Below, one piece after another: positions 36,245 through 45,098 of a stretch of DNA of 64,000 nucleotides. Within the stretch, counting starts at the first letter, position 1. Each line of letters opens with the position of its first letter. The stretch is from Salipiger abyssi (GTDB taxonomy: Bacteria; Pseudomonadota; Alphaproteobacteria; Rhodobacterales; Rhodobacteraceae): positions 3,790,501 through 3,854,500 of the forward strand of contig NZ_CP015093.1 of assembly GCF_001975705.1 (NCBI RefSeq), in the 5' to 3' direction. A program made the position numbers and the translations under genes. Below the pieces are notes generated by a model. The model searched no databases and was not told where the DNA came from. It saw only the letters and a list, made by a program, of their open reading frames with translations.

Positions 36245-37360
36245 TTATCCGATCAGCCCGCCGCCCGGTGCGACCGTCTCGTCGTAGTGGCGGCGCAGCC
36301 GTTGCAGCGCGATCCGCAGCACCACCTTGCCCGAACGCGCGGCCCAGCCCATGCGGCGCTCGGTGGTCTCCAGCCCCTCCAGATAGCAGCAGCATTGCAG
36401 CGCCACATCGCCCAGCCCCGGCCCCAGCTCGCGCAGCGCCGCGACGACACGGGCGCGCGCCGCCTCGGGGCCGCGCGCAATCTCGGAGCCCCGCCCGCCG
36501 TCGACGGCGCCGGTCAGGAACTGGTCCCAGTTCTGCGCCACGCGCGGGCCGATCTGCGCCAGCTCGAAATCCTCGCGCAGCCGCTCACCAGCGCGCACCA
36601 GATCGTCCGAGAGGAACGGCGCACCATCGCGGTCGCGCCGCCGTGCCAGCAGCACCAGCGGACTCTCGGTCACCAGGTTGCGCCGCCGTGCCTGCGGATC
36701 GGCATCCGCCGCCTGCATCGCCGCCTCGGCCTCGGCCGTGCTGCCAAAGCCCTGCTGCGCCTCGGCAAAGCCGCGCAGCTTGCTCTCCTGCTCGGCCAGA
36801 AGCTTGCTCAGCGCACCGCGCCCGGCGGCGGTGATGCGGTAGCGCGAGATGCGTCCGGGCGCGTCGCAGGCGATCCAGCCTTTCAGTGCCATCGCCTGGG
36901 CAATCGGCGCGTCCACCACGGCAGTGCGCCTTGAGCCGCCCTCGCCGGTGTCACGCACCACCACCGCCTTGTCCATTTCCGCTGCCACCGCCAGCACCGC
37001 GCCGCTTTCGCAAAGACGCCGCAGCACCCGCCGCGCCTCGCGCGCCAGCATCGCCGCATCGGGCGTCAGCTCATCCCGCAGAGGCTCTTTCATCCGCTTG
37101 AACTCCTTCTTGGGGTCTGTCCCCGCCGCGCCGGCGCGCAACCGGCCCAGTTGCCGCAGCGCGCCGTCCACCAGCGGGTCGTCGCGCAGGGTTTCGATCC
37201 GGCGCACCTGACGCAGCACCGTCGACGCGTGGCACCCCGCCAGACGCGCCAGTTTCCGAATGGCTTCACCGCCTTCGGTATGCGCGAGATAGTGTTTTGC
37301 GTCTTCCGGCACCCATGCGGGCAAACGCGTCGTAACATCTCTATTTGATTGGCAAATCAT
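36245..37360 (-). CDS. DUF6456 domain protein (helix-turn-helix)
   Basis: 371 residues. The N-terminal part (residues about 20-55, AIRKLARLAGCHASTVLRQVRRIE) reads as a helix-turn-helix of the MarR/ROK-like type. The C-terminal block (about 220-360, ESPLVLLARRRDRDGAPFLSDDLVRAGERLREDFELAQ) is the DUF6456 domain common to Rhodobacterales and relatives. This is probably a DNA-binding regulator; ligand and targets are unknown. It is divergent from the DUF6477 gene, a pairing I associate with this order. The leader between them (226 bases) is AT-rich around 37440-37500, which fits regulated divergent promoters. Confidence 0.8.
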   Translation of the reverse strand: MICQSNRDVTTRLPAWVPEDAKHYLAHTEGGEAIRKLARLAGCHASTVLRQVRRIETLRDDPLVDGALRQLGRLRAGAAGTDPKKEFKRMKEPLRDELTPDAAMLAREARRVLRRLCESGAVLAVAAEMDKAVVVRDTGEGGSRRTAVVDAPIAQAMALKGWIACDAPGRISRYRITAAGRGALSKLLAEQESKLRGFAEAQQGFGSTAEAEAAMQAADADPQARRRNLVTESPLVLLARRRDRDGAPFLSDDLVRAGERLREDFELAQIGPRVAQNWDQFLTGAVDGGRGSEIARGPEAARARVVAALRELGPGLGDVALQCCCYLEGLETTERRMGWAARSGKVVLRIALQRLRRHYDETVAPGGGLIG

Positions 37361-37586
37361 CTTTCCATGTCCCCTAGGTCAGTCGTGTTTTGCAGAGTTA
37401 TCCCCAAGACCGCACAACCTTCGCGAGTGCCAGTTACCTGTTCGTTAACGTTTCCGTCGGAGCACCCAAATTAGCGACAATTTATAAACAATCATAAACG
37501 AACCGTTCTCATCGCCCGGGCGCCCCGCAACACCCTGAAAACCCGTGCAAGCATGGGCTCAGTTTCACCACTGGGGACCGGAAAAC

Positions 37587-37871
37587 ATGCAAGACATTCT
37601 CAGCCTGATGCAGACCCTTCGCCGCCCGCGCCTGCTTGTGCGCGCCGCCCGGATCGGGGCAGACGACTATCGCCGCGAGCAGCATCTGGGGCGCATTCTC
37701 GGAGTCGCGCCGCCCGCGCGCCACGCGCCGACAATCCTGAAACTGATGGAGATCGAGGCAGTGCTCGATGAACGCCGCCGCGCCTCGGATGGCGGCTATT
37801 CAGCGGCGCGCCATGTGGAGGTGCTGGCCGCGATGATGGGCGAGGCGCGTCAACTGCACGCGCATGCCTGA
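37587..37871 (+). CDS. DUF6477 family small protein
   Basis: 94 residues beginning MQDILSLMQTLRRPRLLVRAARIGADDYRRE, which matches the DUF6477 pattern of short, arginine-rich Rhodobacterales proteins. No catalytic residue, membrane segment or signal is visible. A helical fold is likely. ATG 37587 is chosen because GGGGACCGGAAAAC precedes it and the family begins here; in-frame codons upstream to 37545 are less likely. It is divergent from the DUF6456 regulator gene and may be functionally tied to it. Confidence 0.75.
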   Translation: MQDILSLMQTLRRPRLLVRAARIGADDYRREQHLGRILGVAPPARHAPTILKLMEIEAVLDERRRASDGGYSAARHVEVLAAMMGEARQLHAHA

Positions 37872-37913
37872 TCCAGCGCCCCGCACGCATAAACGCGCGG
37901 GGCTGCCGAGATA

Positions 37914-39458
37914 CTACATGAAGCTGTCGGGCACAGCGGCCTTTTTCTCTGCGACGAATGCGGCCAGCGCCTCGGCGGTGGCCGGGTCCATCTCCGGCTT
38001 CTGGTAGCTGTCGAGCAGCTTGCGCACTCGATCGGAGGCAAGCTGCATCGTGTCGCGCCCGCCCTCCTCGCTCCAGGTCTCGAAGGGCTTGTAATCGAGC
38101 AGCTCGGAGCGCCAGAACGCGGTCTTGAAATGCGCCTGAGTGTGCGCACAGCCAAGGTAATGCCCGCCCGGCCCCACCTCGCGCAGCGCGTCCATCGCCT
38201 GGGCGCTTTCGTCCACAGACACCCCCGCCGCCATCTTGTGCAGCACGCCGAGCTGATCCGCGTCCATGACGAATTTCTCGTAGGAGGCCACCAGCCCGCC
38301 TTCGAGCCAGCCGCAGGAATGCAGCATGAAGTTCACCCCCGCCAGCAAGCCGTTGTTGAGCGTGTTGGAAGTCTCGTAGGCGGCCTGCGCGTCGGGCAGT
38401 TTCGAGCCGTTGAACGAGCCCGCCGAACGGTACGGCAGCCCAAGCCGCCGCGCCAGTTGCCCCGCGCCATAGGTGATCTGCGCCGCTTCCGGCGTGCCGA
38501 AAGTGGGCGCGCCCGAATTCATGTCGATCGAGGTCACGAAGGCGCCGAAGATCACCGGCGCGCCCGGCCGCACAAGCTGGGAATAGGCCACGCCCGCCAG
38601 CACCTCGGCCAGCACCTGTGTCAGCGTGCCCGCCACCGAGACCGGCGCCATGGCCCCGCCGACGATGAAGGGCGAGATGATGCAGGCCTGATTGTTGGCG
38701 GCATAGACCTCCAGCGCGCCCATCATCACATCGTCGAAGGTCAGCGGCGAGTTGATATTGATGAGCGAGGTCATCACGGTGTTCTGCTGCACGAACGCCT
38801 CACCAAAGAGCACGCCGCACATGTCCACACTGTCCTGCGCCCGGCTCGGCTCGGTTACCGAGCCCATGAAGGGCTTGTCCGACAGCGTCATATGGGAATG
38901 CAGCATGTCGAGATGACGCTTGTTCACCGGAATGTCGGTGGGCTCGCAGACCGTGCCGCCGGAATGGTGCAGCCAGCGCGACATCTGCCCGAGCTTCACG
39001 AAGTTGCGGAAATCCTCCAGCGTGGCGTAGCGGCGCCCGCCCATGGCGTCATGCACGAAGGGCGGGCCGTAAACCGGCGCCAGCACCAGATTGCGCCCGC
39101 CGATCTCGACATTCTTGGCGGGGTTGCGCGCCACCTGGGTAAAGCGCGAGGGCGCCGTGGCGCAGAGCTTCCGCGCCAGGCCGCGCGGGATGCGCACGCG
39201 CTCGCCCTCGATCTCGGCACCGGCTTCCTTCCAGCGGGCCAGAGCGCCGGGGTTGTTGACGAAATTGACGCCGATCTCCTCCAGCACGATCTCGGCATTC
39301 TCTTCGATGACCTGCAAGGCCTCTTCGGTGAGCAGCTCGAAATCGGGGATATTGCGCTCGATATATTTCGCCGTCTCCACGACCGTCGAGCCACGCTCCG
39401 CGCGCCGTGCCGCGCCTCCGCCGCTTCTGCTCCGTCTGCGCGCCGATGCTTCCGCCAT
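37914..39458 (-). CDS. MttB-family (trimethylamine methyltransferase-like) protein without pyrrolysine
   Basis: 514 residues, whole-length match to the MttB superfamily. The frame runs without an internal stop, so there is no in-frame amber codon for pyrrolysine, unlike archaeal MttB. Non-pyrrolysine relatives include glycine betaine:corrinoid methyltransferase (MtgB). Conserved blocks are YGPPFVHDAMGGRRYATLED (about 128-147) and HSHMTLSDKPFMGS. The N-terminus is arginine-rich (residues 7-22). No corrinoid protein gene is adjacent. A quaternary amine demethylation role is likely but the substrate is unknown. Confidence 0.88.
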   Translation of the reverse strand: MAEASARRRSRSGGGAARRAERGSTVVETAKYIERNIPDFELLTEEALQVIEENAEIVLEEIGVNFVNNPGALARWKEAGAEIEGERVRIPRGLARKLCATAPSRFTQVARNPAKNVEIGGRNLVLAPVYGPPFVHDAMGGRRYATLEDFRNFVKLGQMSRWLHHSGGTVCEPTDIPVNKRHLDMLHSHMTLSDKPFMGSVTEPSRAQDSVDMCGVLFGEAFVQQNTVMTSLININSPLTFDDVMMGALEVYAANNQACIISPFIVGGAMAPVSVAGTLTQVLAEVLAGVAYSQLVRPGAPVIFGAFVTSIDMNSGAPTFGTPEAAQITYGAGQLARRLGLPYRSAGSFNGSKLPDAQAAYETSNTLNNGLLAGVNFMLHSCGWLEGGLVASYEKFVMDADQLGVLHKMAAGVSVDESAQAMDALREVGPGGHYLGCAHTQAHFKTAFWRSELLDYKPFETWSEEGGRDTMQLASDRVRKLLDSYQKPEMDPATAEALAAFVAEKKAAVPDSFM

Positions 39459-39637
39459 ATGCCAACCTCGTCAGAATCCGGGCGCCCTCTGCCCCCGGCT
39501 TTCGCTGAGTCTAACCCGCCATGCGCCGCCGGATAGGCGCGATTGCGGCGCATGACGTGAAAAAGCGACATCCCCGGCGCCAGGGCGGCTTTGGGCGCTA
39601 ACGAAAACAGGTGACACGAGACATTCCGAACATTTAA

Positions 39638-39680
39638 TATAATGATTCTAGAATATCACTATTCCGCATCACTATTTCGC
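39638..39680 (+). promoter_or_regulatory. promoter -10 and tandem 13-bp operator upstream of the FadL-type gene
   Basis: In the 310-base gap before 39769 an AT-rich island contains a perfect TATAAT (39638-39643) and a palindrome ATTCTAGAAT (39645-39654). Two tandem 13-mers follow, ATCACTATTCCGC (39655-39667) and ATCACTATTTCGC (39668-39680), differing at one base. No good -35 lies at 16-18 bp, suggesting activator dependence. The rest of the gap shows nothing else. Confidence 0.5.
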
Positions 39681-39768
39681 ACAGGGCGGCGGGCCTCCGT
39701 TACGGGCCAGGAGGAGAACAAGAGACCACCCGCCGAGGGAGACGGCGGAACAGGGAGGGACATCCGAT

Positions 39769-41028
39769 ATGAGTTTCGATTTCACGCGCGGGCCGCTGGC
39801 CGGGGCGCTGGTCTTCTGCGCGCTTGGCGCAGGTCCGGCGCTGGCCACCAACGGCTATATCGCCAATGGCTATGGCGGCGCTTCCAAGGGCATGGCGGGG
39901 GCCGGCGTGGCGGTGCCCTCGGGCGTGCTGGGGCTGGCGCAGAACCCGGCGATGGGCCACAAGGTCGGCAATCAGGCGGGGCTCTGCCTCACCAATTTCT
40001 GGCCCGACCGCGAGGTCGAGGTGGCGCCCGGCGGGCCGCTCACCCCCGGCACGCATAAAAGCCGCAACGACTATTTCCTGATCCCCTGCGGCGGCGCCAA
40101 CTGGGTGCTGAACGACCGCGTCGCCTTTGCCGCCTTCATGTTCGGCAATGGCGGCATGAACGCCGAATACGACACCAATTTCTTTGCCGGGCTCGGCGCC
40201 GGCTCCGCGCCGGTCGGGGTCAATCTGGAACAGGCCTTCATCAGCCTCAACCTGTCCTACCGGGCGAGCGAGACGGTCTCGGTGGGCCTCTCTCCGATCC
40301 TCGCGGTGCAGCGGTTCAGCGCCACCGGGCTCGAAGCCTTTGCCGGCATGTCCATCGACCCGGGCAATGTCACCGACCGAGAGGACGACTGGTCGACCGG
40401 GCTCGGCTACAATATCGGCGTGCTGTGGGAGCCCACGCCGCAGCTTGCCTTCGGTGCGGCCTACCGCTCGAAGATCGACATGGAAGCGTTTGACAAATAT
40501 GCCGGACTCTTCGCAGGCGACGGCGATTTCGACGTGCCCGCCGTGGCCACCATCGGCATGGCCTGGACCCCGCAGACAGCGCCGAAATGGACCTTTACCG
40601 GAGAGTTCCAGCGCATCTTCTACAGCGACATACCCGCCATCGCCAATCCAAACGCCCCGCCCGACGGGCCGCTCGGCGCGGGTAATGGCGTGGGCTTCGG
40701 CTGGAAGGACATGGATGTCTGGCGCCTCGCCGCGATCTACCGGCATGACGAGAGATGGACCTTTCGCGGCGGCATCAGCCATTCCAGCAAGTTCATCGAC
40801 GACAGCTCTGCGGTGATCAACGCGCTGACCCCGGCGACGCCGCAATGGCACGCCTCGCTCGGCGCCTCTTACCGCGTCAACGAGCGCTGGGGCATCACCG
40901 CCTCCTGGACCCACGCCTTCGAGAACGAGATCGAGGGCAGCAACCCGGCGCTCACCGGCGTGCCGCAGCCGGTGAAAATCCGCATGTCGCAGAACGAATT
41001 CGCCATCGGCGCCACCTATCGCTGGTGA
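39769..41028 (+). CDS. FadL-type outer-membrane transport porin
   Basis: 419 residues. A signal peptide ends ...GAGPALA-T at about residue 26. It is followed by the OmpP1/FadL/TodX pattern: NGYIANGYGGASKGMAGAGVA (hatch region with the NxxG motif), then repeated beta-strand stretches. It ends in the terminal RW aromatic residue of outer-membrane barrels. The family imports hydrophobic compounds such as long-chain fatty acids or aromatic hydrocarbons. A second, divergent member is at 46079. The gene is preceded by GGGAGGGA and an AT-rich regulatory stretch. Confidence 0.92.
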   Translation: MSFDFTRGPLAGALVFCALGAGPALATNGYIANGYGGASKGMAGAGVAVPSGVLGLAQNPAMGHKVGNQAGLCLTNFWPDREVEVAPGGPLTPGTHKSRNDYFLIPCGGANWVLNDRVAFAAFMFGNGGMNAEYDTNFFAGLGAGSAPVGVNLEQAFISLNLSYRASETVSVGLSPILAVQRFSATGLEAFAGMSIDPGNVTDREDDWSTGLGYNIGVLWEPTPQLAFGAAYRSKIDMEAFDKYAGLFAGDGDFDVPAVATIGMAWTPQTAPKWTFTGEFQRIFYSDIPAIANPNAPPDGPLGAGNGVGFGWKDMDVWRLAAIYRHDERWTFRGGISHSSKFIDDSSAVINALTPATPQWHASLGASYRVNERWGITASWTHAFENEIEGSNPALTGVPQPVKIRMSQNEFAIGATYRW

Positions 41029-41135
41029 GCGGCAAAGCCCCCGGCAGGACAAGCCGGGGGCGGCCTTAAGACGGTCTTCACGCCTGCCGGGGCATGATCC
41101 GCCCGGATTGCAGCCATCTGCGCACAGGAGAGATC

Positions 41136-41993
41136 ATGCACCGATACCGCAAGGCCCTGGCGGCGCTCGCTCTCGCGCTCAGCGCCACCGGCGCGCTGGC
41201 GGAATCGGACCACGCCCCGGCCTCCCATGGCGCAGCACCCGGGACAACGCCGCAGGCCGCGAGTGGCGGCGAAATCTGCCAGGGCTTCGGCCCGCAGACC
41301 CCGCGCGACATCTCCAACCCGCACGGGCGCAACCCGGCGCGGTTCGAGCTGGCGCCGCCGCCGGAGAATCTCAACCTCTGCAACATCCACACCCATACGA
41401 ATGCTGAACATATGGGGCCGGGCTTTTCGATCTACGCCGGCGCGGGCGAACATGGCGGGTTCAGATGCGCGGGCTCGGCGCGGCTCACCCCGGCAGAGCT
41501 CAGCCGCCCGCGCGGCGGCGCCCGGGTGTTCGAGGGCGTCGCCCCCGGCGACACGATCGAGGTGCACTGGGTCTATTCCTCCTGCGACGTCGCGCCGGGG
41601 CCGGGGCTCGGCGCCTGCCTGTCGGAGCGTTGCCAGAACCCGCAGCTGCGCGTCGAATCGCAGGTGTTTCTGGTGGTCAACGACCCCAATGCGCTGGATT
41701 TTCGCGATTTCATCTATTTCGGCACCATGCGGCAGGGGCTCTATCAGCCGCGCGCCCTGCCCACCGGCACCGGCCGCCCGGTAGAGTTTCGCGGCTCGAC
41801 CACCGGCACGAGCTACAGCCAGCAGGTCTGTTCGCCGCTTCAGGTCACATGGTCGGTGCGCCCGCGCTGCGCCCGGCTCGACATCGCCACGCTCGACGCC
41901 TGGGCGGCGATGGGCAACGTGTTCGAGGAAAGCCACAGCCACGGCGTGCGCGCGCTGGTCACCGCCCCCGCGCTGCTGAGCCCGATGGACTGA
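41136..41993 (+). CDS. delta-class (CadA-like) carbonic anhydrase, secreted
   Basis: 285 residues with a signal peptide (cleavage near ALA-E at about 26). The delta carbonic anhydrase signature is clear: CNIHTHTNAEHMGPGF (with the HxHT zinc-site histidines), YAGAGEHGGFRC, a VHWVYSSCD motif (residues about 147-155) and several conserved cysteines. It hydrates CO2 outside the cytoplasm. Delta-class enzymes are best known from diatoms; bacterial examples are fewer. It follows the FadL gene on the same strand after 107 bases. ATG 41136 has AGGAGAG before it. Confidence 0.88.
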   Translation: MHRYRKALAALALALSATGALAESDHAPASHGAAPGTTPQAASGGEICQGFGPQTPRDISNPHGRNPARFELAPPPENLNLCNIHTHTNAEHMGPGFSIYAGAGEHGGFRCAGSARLTPAELSRPRGGARVFEGVAPGDTIEVHWVYSSCDVAPGPGLGACLSERCQNPQLRVESQVFLVVNDPNALDFRDFIYFGTMRQGLYQPRALPTGTGRPVEFRGSTTGTSYSQQVCSPLQVTWSVRPRCARLDIATLDAWAAMGNVFEESHSHGVRALVTAPALLSPMD

Positions 41994-42092
41994 GCGCCGC
42001 GCCGGGGTTTGACCGGTGCTGCGACACGTTGCACAATACCGCCGGAGGAGGCGCGCCGCAGCATAAGCGGCGCCCGGCGGGGAGGACGGACC

Positions 42093-42785
42093 ATCGCACA
42101 GCAGAGCACCGGCGCACCCGCGCCGCGCAAGGATCTCGACAGTTCCGAAATGGGCGCCATCGCGCATCTCTACCGGGGCGAGGTCTATCGCAGTACCATC
42201 TGGCGCACCCGGCTCGACACCACGACCAACTGGGCGGTGGTGACGCTGGGCGTGGCGCTGTCGATCTCCTTTGCCTCGCCCGAGGCCTCGCCGCTGCCGC
42301 TGGTGCTGGTCGGCGTGCTGATCGTGTTCTTTCTCGTGCTCGAAGCCCGGCGCTACCGCTATTTCAACGTCTGGCGCGCCCGCGCGCGCTGGATGGAGAC
42401 GCATTTCTACGCGCCGATGCTGTCCGAGGGCGATCTGCACATGGAGGACGACTGGCAGCGCGTGCTCGCCAACGACTACCTGCGCCCGCGTTACCATGTG
42501 CCCTTCATGGTCGCCATCGGCCGCCGCATCCGGCGCAACTATTTCTGGATCCTGCTGATCCAGACCCTCGCCTTCGCCGGCAAGATCGCGGTGCATCCCA
42601 CCGAGGTGCAGAGCTTTGACGAGGCCATGCGCCGCGCCGATGTCGGCCCCCTGCCGGGCGAGCTGATGATGCTCATGGGCGTGATATATGTCTCGGTCTG
42701 CGGCGCCATCGCACTCTGGAGCAAGCGCGACGATCTGCGGCGCGGGCGGGCACGCGGGCGCGAAAAATCCGACTCCATGGGATAA
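42093..42785 (+). CDS. DUF2270 integral membrane protein (start uncertain)
   Basis: About 230 residues from this start. The DUF2270 core begins EMGAIAHLYRGEVYRSTIWR and has two adjacent hydrophobic hairpins (about 55-95) and a C-terminal one. There is no good ATG, GTG or TTG for the expected N-terminus. The best ribosome site, GGAGGA at 42081-42086, sits six bases before an ATC codon at 42093. Translation may start there, or at TTG 42009, or at ATG 42150. The function of DUF2270 is unknown. It is located in the inner membrane. Confidence 0.72.
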   Translation: MAQQSTGAPAPRKDLDSSEMGAIAHLYRGEVYRSTIWRTRLDTTTNWAVVTLGVALSISFASPEASPLPLVLVGVLIVFFLVLEARRYRYFNVWRARARWMETHFYAPMLSEGDLHMEDDWQRVLANDYLRPRYHVPFMVAIGRRIRRNYFWILLIQTLAFAGKIAVHPTEVQSFDEAMRRADVGPLPGELMMLMGVIYVSVCGAIALWSKRDDLRRGRARGREKSDSMG

Positions 42786-42900
42786 GAATCATTGCATGTT
42801 AGCGCAATCAGTCATACCGAGCATCATCCTGAGCCAGATCAAGGCGACCGCGGCGGTTCCGCGGCATTATGTGGCTGGACAGCGTTCGGAGGATTCGGAA

Positions 42901-43074
42901 ATGCACGCAGATGCCCCCATCGACATGCGCACCACACGGCTGATGGATTTCATCATGGACGCCGCGCTCGGCGGTGCCCTGGCCGCGTTCGTTCTGTCCG
43001 GCTCCGTTCTGCTGACGCTCGGCGTGCTTTGTGCCCTCTGGGCCGGCGGCATGACAGTGCTTGATCATATCTGA
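42901..43074 (+). CDS. small membrane protein of unknown function
   Basis: 57 residues with a cytoplasmic N-terminal stretch (MHADAPIDMRTTRLMDFIM) followed by a long hydrophobic part that forms one or two membrane spans (about 20-55). GGAGG lies 8 bases upstream of the ATG. No known family is recognised. It sits between the DUF2270 gene and guaA. Confidence 0.6.
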   Translation: MHADAPIDMRTTRLMDFIMDAALGGALAAFVLSGSVLLTLGVLCALWAGGMTVLDHI

Positions 43075-43131
43075 TCACGTCGACACGCCGCGCCTCTTGC
43101 GCCGGCGCAAAACCGCCCCTAAAGCGTGCGC

Positions 43132-44697
43132 ATGACCCAGCATGATCGCCTTCTCATCATCGATTTCGGTTCGCAGGTAACCCAGCTCATCGCGCGCCGC
43201 CTGCGCGAGCTGAATGTCTATTGCGAAATCCACCCCTATCAGAACGTCACCGACGCCTTCCTGAAAGAGTTCGCGCCGCGCGCGATCATCTTCTCCGGCG
43301 GGCCGGACAGCGTGACGCGCGAGGGCTCGCCGCGCCCGCCGCAGGCCGCCTATGAGCTGGGCGTGCCGATCCTCGGCATCTGCTATGGCCAGCAGGTGAT
43401 GATGCAGGATCTCGGCGGCAAGGTGGAGGCCGGCCAGAGCCACACCGCCGAATTCGGCCGCGCCTATGTGACCCCCAAGGAAGAGCGCATCGACCTGCTC
43501 ACCGGCTGGTTCCTCGACGGCACCGGGCGCGAGCAGGTCTGGATGAGCCACGGCGACCACGTCTCGGAACTCGCCCCGGGCTTTGCGGTCTACGCCACCT
43601 CGCCCGGCGCCCCCTTTGCGATCACCGCCGATCTGGGCCGCCGCTTCTACGCCGTACAGTTCCACCCGGAGGTGCACCACACCCCGAACGGCAAGACGCT
43701 TTACGAGAATTTCGTCCGCGATGCCGGGTTCAAGGGCGACTGGACGATGGACGCCTATCGCGAGGAGGCGGTGGCCAAGATCCGCGAGCAGATCGGCGAC
43801 AAGAAGGTGATCTGCGCGCTTTCGGGCGGTGTCGACAGCTCGGTCGCGGCGGCGCTCATCCACGAGGCGGTGGGCGAGCAGCTCACCTGCGTCTTTGTCG
43901 ATCACGGGCTGCTGCGGCTCAACGAGGCCGAAGAGGTCGTGGGCATGTTCCGCGATCACATGAACCTCTCGGTGATCCACGCGCAGGAGCAGGATCTGTT
44001 CCTCGGCGAGCTCGAAGGCGTTTCCGACCCCGAGACCAAGCGCAAGATCATCGGGCGGCTCTTTATCGACGTGTTCCAGAAATACGCCGACCAGATCGAG
44101 GGCGCAGAGTTCCTCGCCCAGGGCACGCTTTATCCCGATGTCATTGAATCGGTGAGCTTTTCCGGCGGACCCTCGGTCACCATCAAATCGCACCACAATG
44201 TCGGCGGCCTGCCCGAAAAGATGGGGCTGAAGCTGGTCGAGCCGCTGCGCGAGCTCTTCAAGGACGAGGTGCGCGCGCTGGGGCACGAGCTGGGCCTGCC
44301 GGCAAGCTTCATCGGCCGTCACCCCTTCCCCGGACCGGGCCTCGCCATCCGCTGCCCCGGCGAGATCACCCGCGACAAGCTGGAGATCCTGCGCAAGGCG
44401 GATGCGGTCTATATCGACCAGATCCGCAAGCATGGGCTTTACGACGAGATCTGGCAGGCCTTCGCCGCCATCCTGCCGATGCGCACCGTCGGCGTGATGG
44501 GCGACGGGCGCACCTACGATTACGCGCTGGCGCTGCGCGCGGTGACGAGCGTGGACGGCATGACCGCCGACTACTACCCGTTCAGCCACGAGTTCCTGGG
44601 CGAGACCTCGACCCGGATCATCAACGAGGTGAAGGGCATCAACCGGGTGTTCTACGATTGCACCTCGAAACCGCCGGGCACCATCGAGCTGGAGTGA
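43132..44697 (+). CDS. guaA: GMP synthase (glutamine-hydrolysing)
   Basis: 521 residues. The glutamine amidotransferase domain has Cys84 in GICYGQQ and the His-x-Glu of HPEVHHT. The ATP-pyrophosphatase domain has the P-loop SGGVDSS (from about residue 230). The GMP-synthetase C-terminal dimerisation domain ends ...KPPGTIELE. It converts XMP to GMP, the final step of guanine nucleotide synthesis. ATG 43132 aligns with the conserved [13 protein letters not shown] start. It is a single-gene unit. Confidence 0.98.
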   Translation: MTQHDRLLIIDFGSQVTQLIARRLRELNVYCEIHPYQNVTDAFLKEFAPRAIIFSGGPDSVTREGSPRPPQAAYELGVPILGICYGQQVMMQDLGGKVEAGQSHTAEFGRAYVTPKEERIDLLTGWFLDGTGREQVWMSHGDHVSELAPGFAVYATSPGAPFAITADLGRRFYAVQFHPEVHHTPNGKTLYENFVRDAGFKGDWTMDAYREEAVAKIREQIGDKKVICALSGGVDSSVAAALIHEAVGEQLTCVFVDHGLLRLNEAEEVVGMFRDHMNLSVIHAQEQDLFLGELEGVSDPETKRKIIGRLFIDVFQKYADQIEGAEFLAQGTLYPDVIESVSFSGGPSVTIKSHHNVGGLPEKMGLKLVEPLRELFKDEVRALGHELGLPASFIGRHPFPGPGLAIRCPGEITRDKLEILRKADAVYIDQIRKHGLYDEIWQAFAAILPMRTVGVMGDGRTYDYALALRAVTSVDGMTADYYPFSHEFLGETSTRIINEVKGINRVFYDCTSKPPGTIELE

Positions 44698-44825
44698 CCC
44701 GGGCGCCGCTTCGGGATCATTTGCACACAGACAATCCAAAAGCGCCTCGCACCCCTGGTGCGGGGCTTGTGATTCCCGCCTCGCCGACGCAAGGTCGCGC
44801 CGGCCCGAAAGGGCGAGGAGGAGCC

Positions 44826-45098
44826 ATGGCCGAAATCCGACTGACAGGCACGATGACCTGCCCGCCCGAGCGGGCCGAGGCGGTGCGCGCCGCCCTGCCC
44901 GAGCATATTCGCCTGACACGCGCCGAACCGGGCTGCCTGCATTTCGACGTGACCGAAACCGCGCCCGGCCGCTTTGAGGTCTTTGAACGTTTTGCCGACC
45001 GCGCCGCCTTCGATGCGCATCAGGCCCGCGCCGGCGCCAGCGACTGGGCCCGCGTCACCGCCGGCTGCCCGCGCGACTACGAGATCACCGAAGCATGA
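44826..45098 (+). CDS. antibiotic biosynthesis monooxygenase (ABM)-fold protein
   Basis: 90 residues forming one dimeric alpha-beta-barrel ABM domain: AEIRLTGTMTCPPERAEAVRAAL, EPGCLHFDVTETAPGRFEVFERFADRAAFDAHQ. Such proteins are often putative quinol monooxygenases (YgiN-like) or dimerisation modules. No substrate can be named. ATG 44826 with GGCGAGGAGGA upstream is the start. Its stop overlaps the start of the DMT transporter gene by four bases, so they form an operon. Confidence 0.85.
   Translation: MAEIRLTGTMTCPPERAEAVRAALPEHIRLTRAEPGCLHFDVTETAPGRFEVFERFADRAAFDAHQARAGASDWARVTAGCPRDYEITEA

Noticed and set aside
37914..39458. Pyrrolysine-type MttB
   Set aside because: No in-frame amber codon exists; the frame is open throughout.
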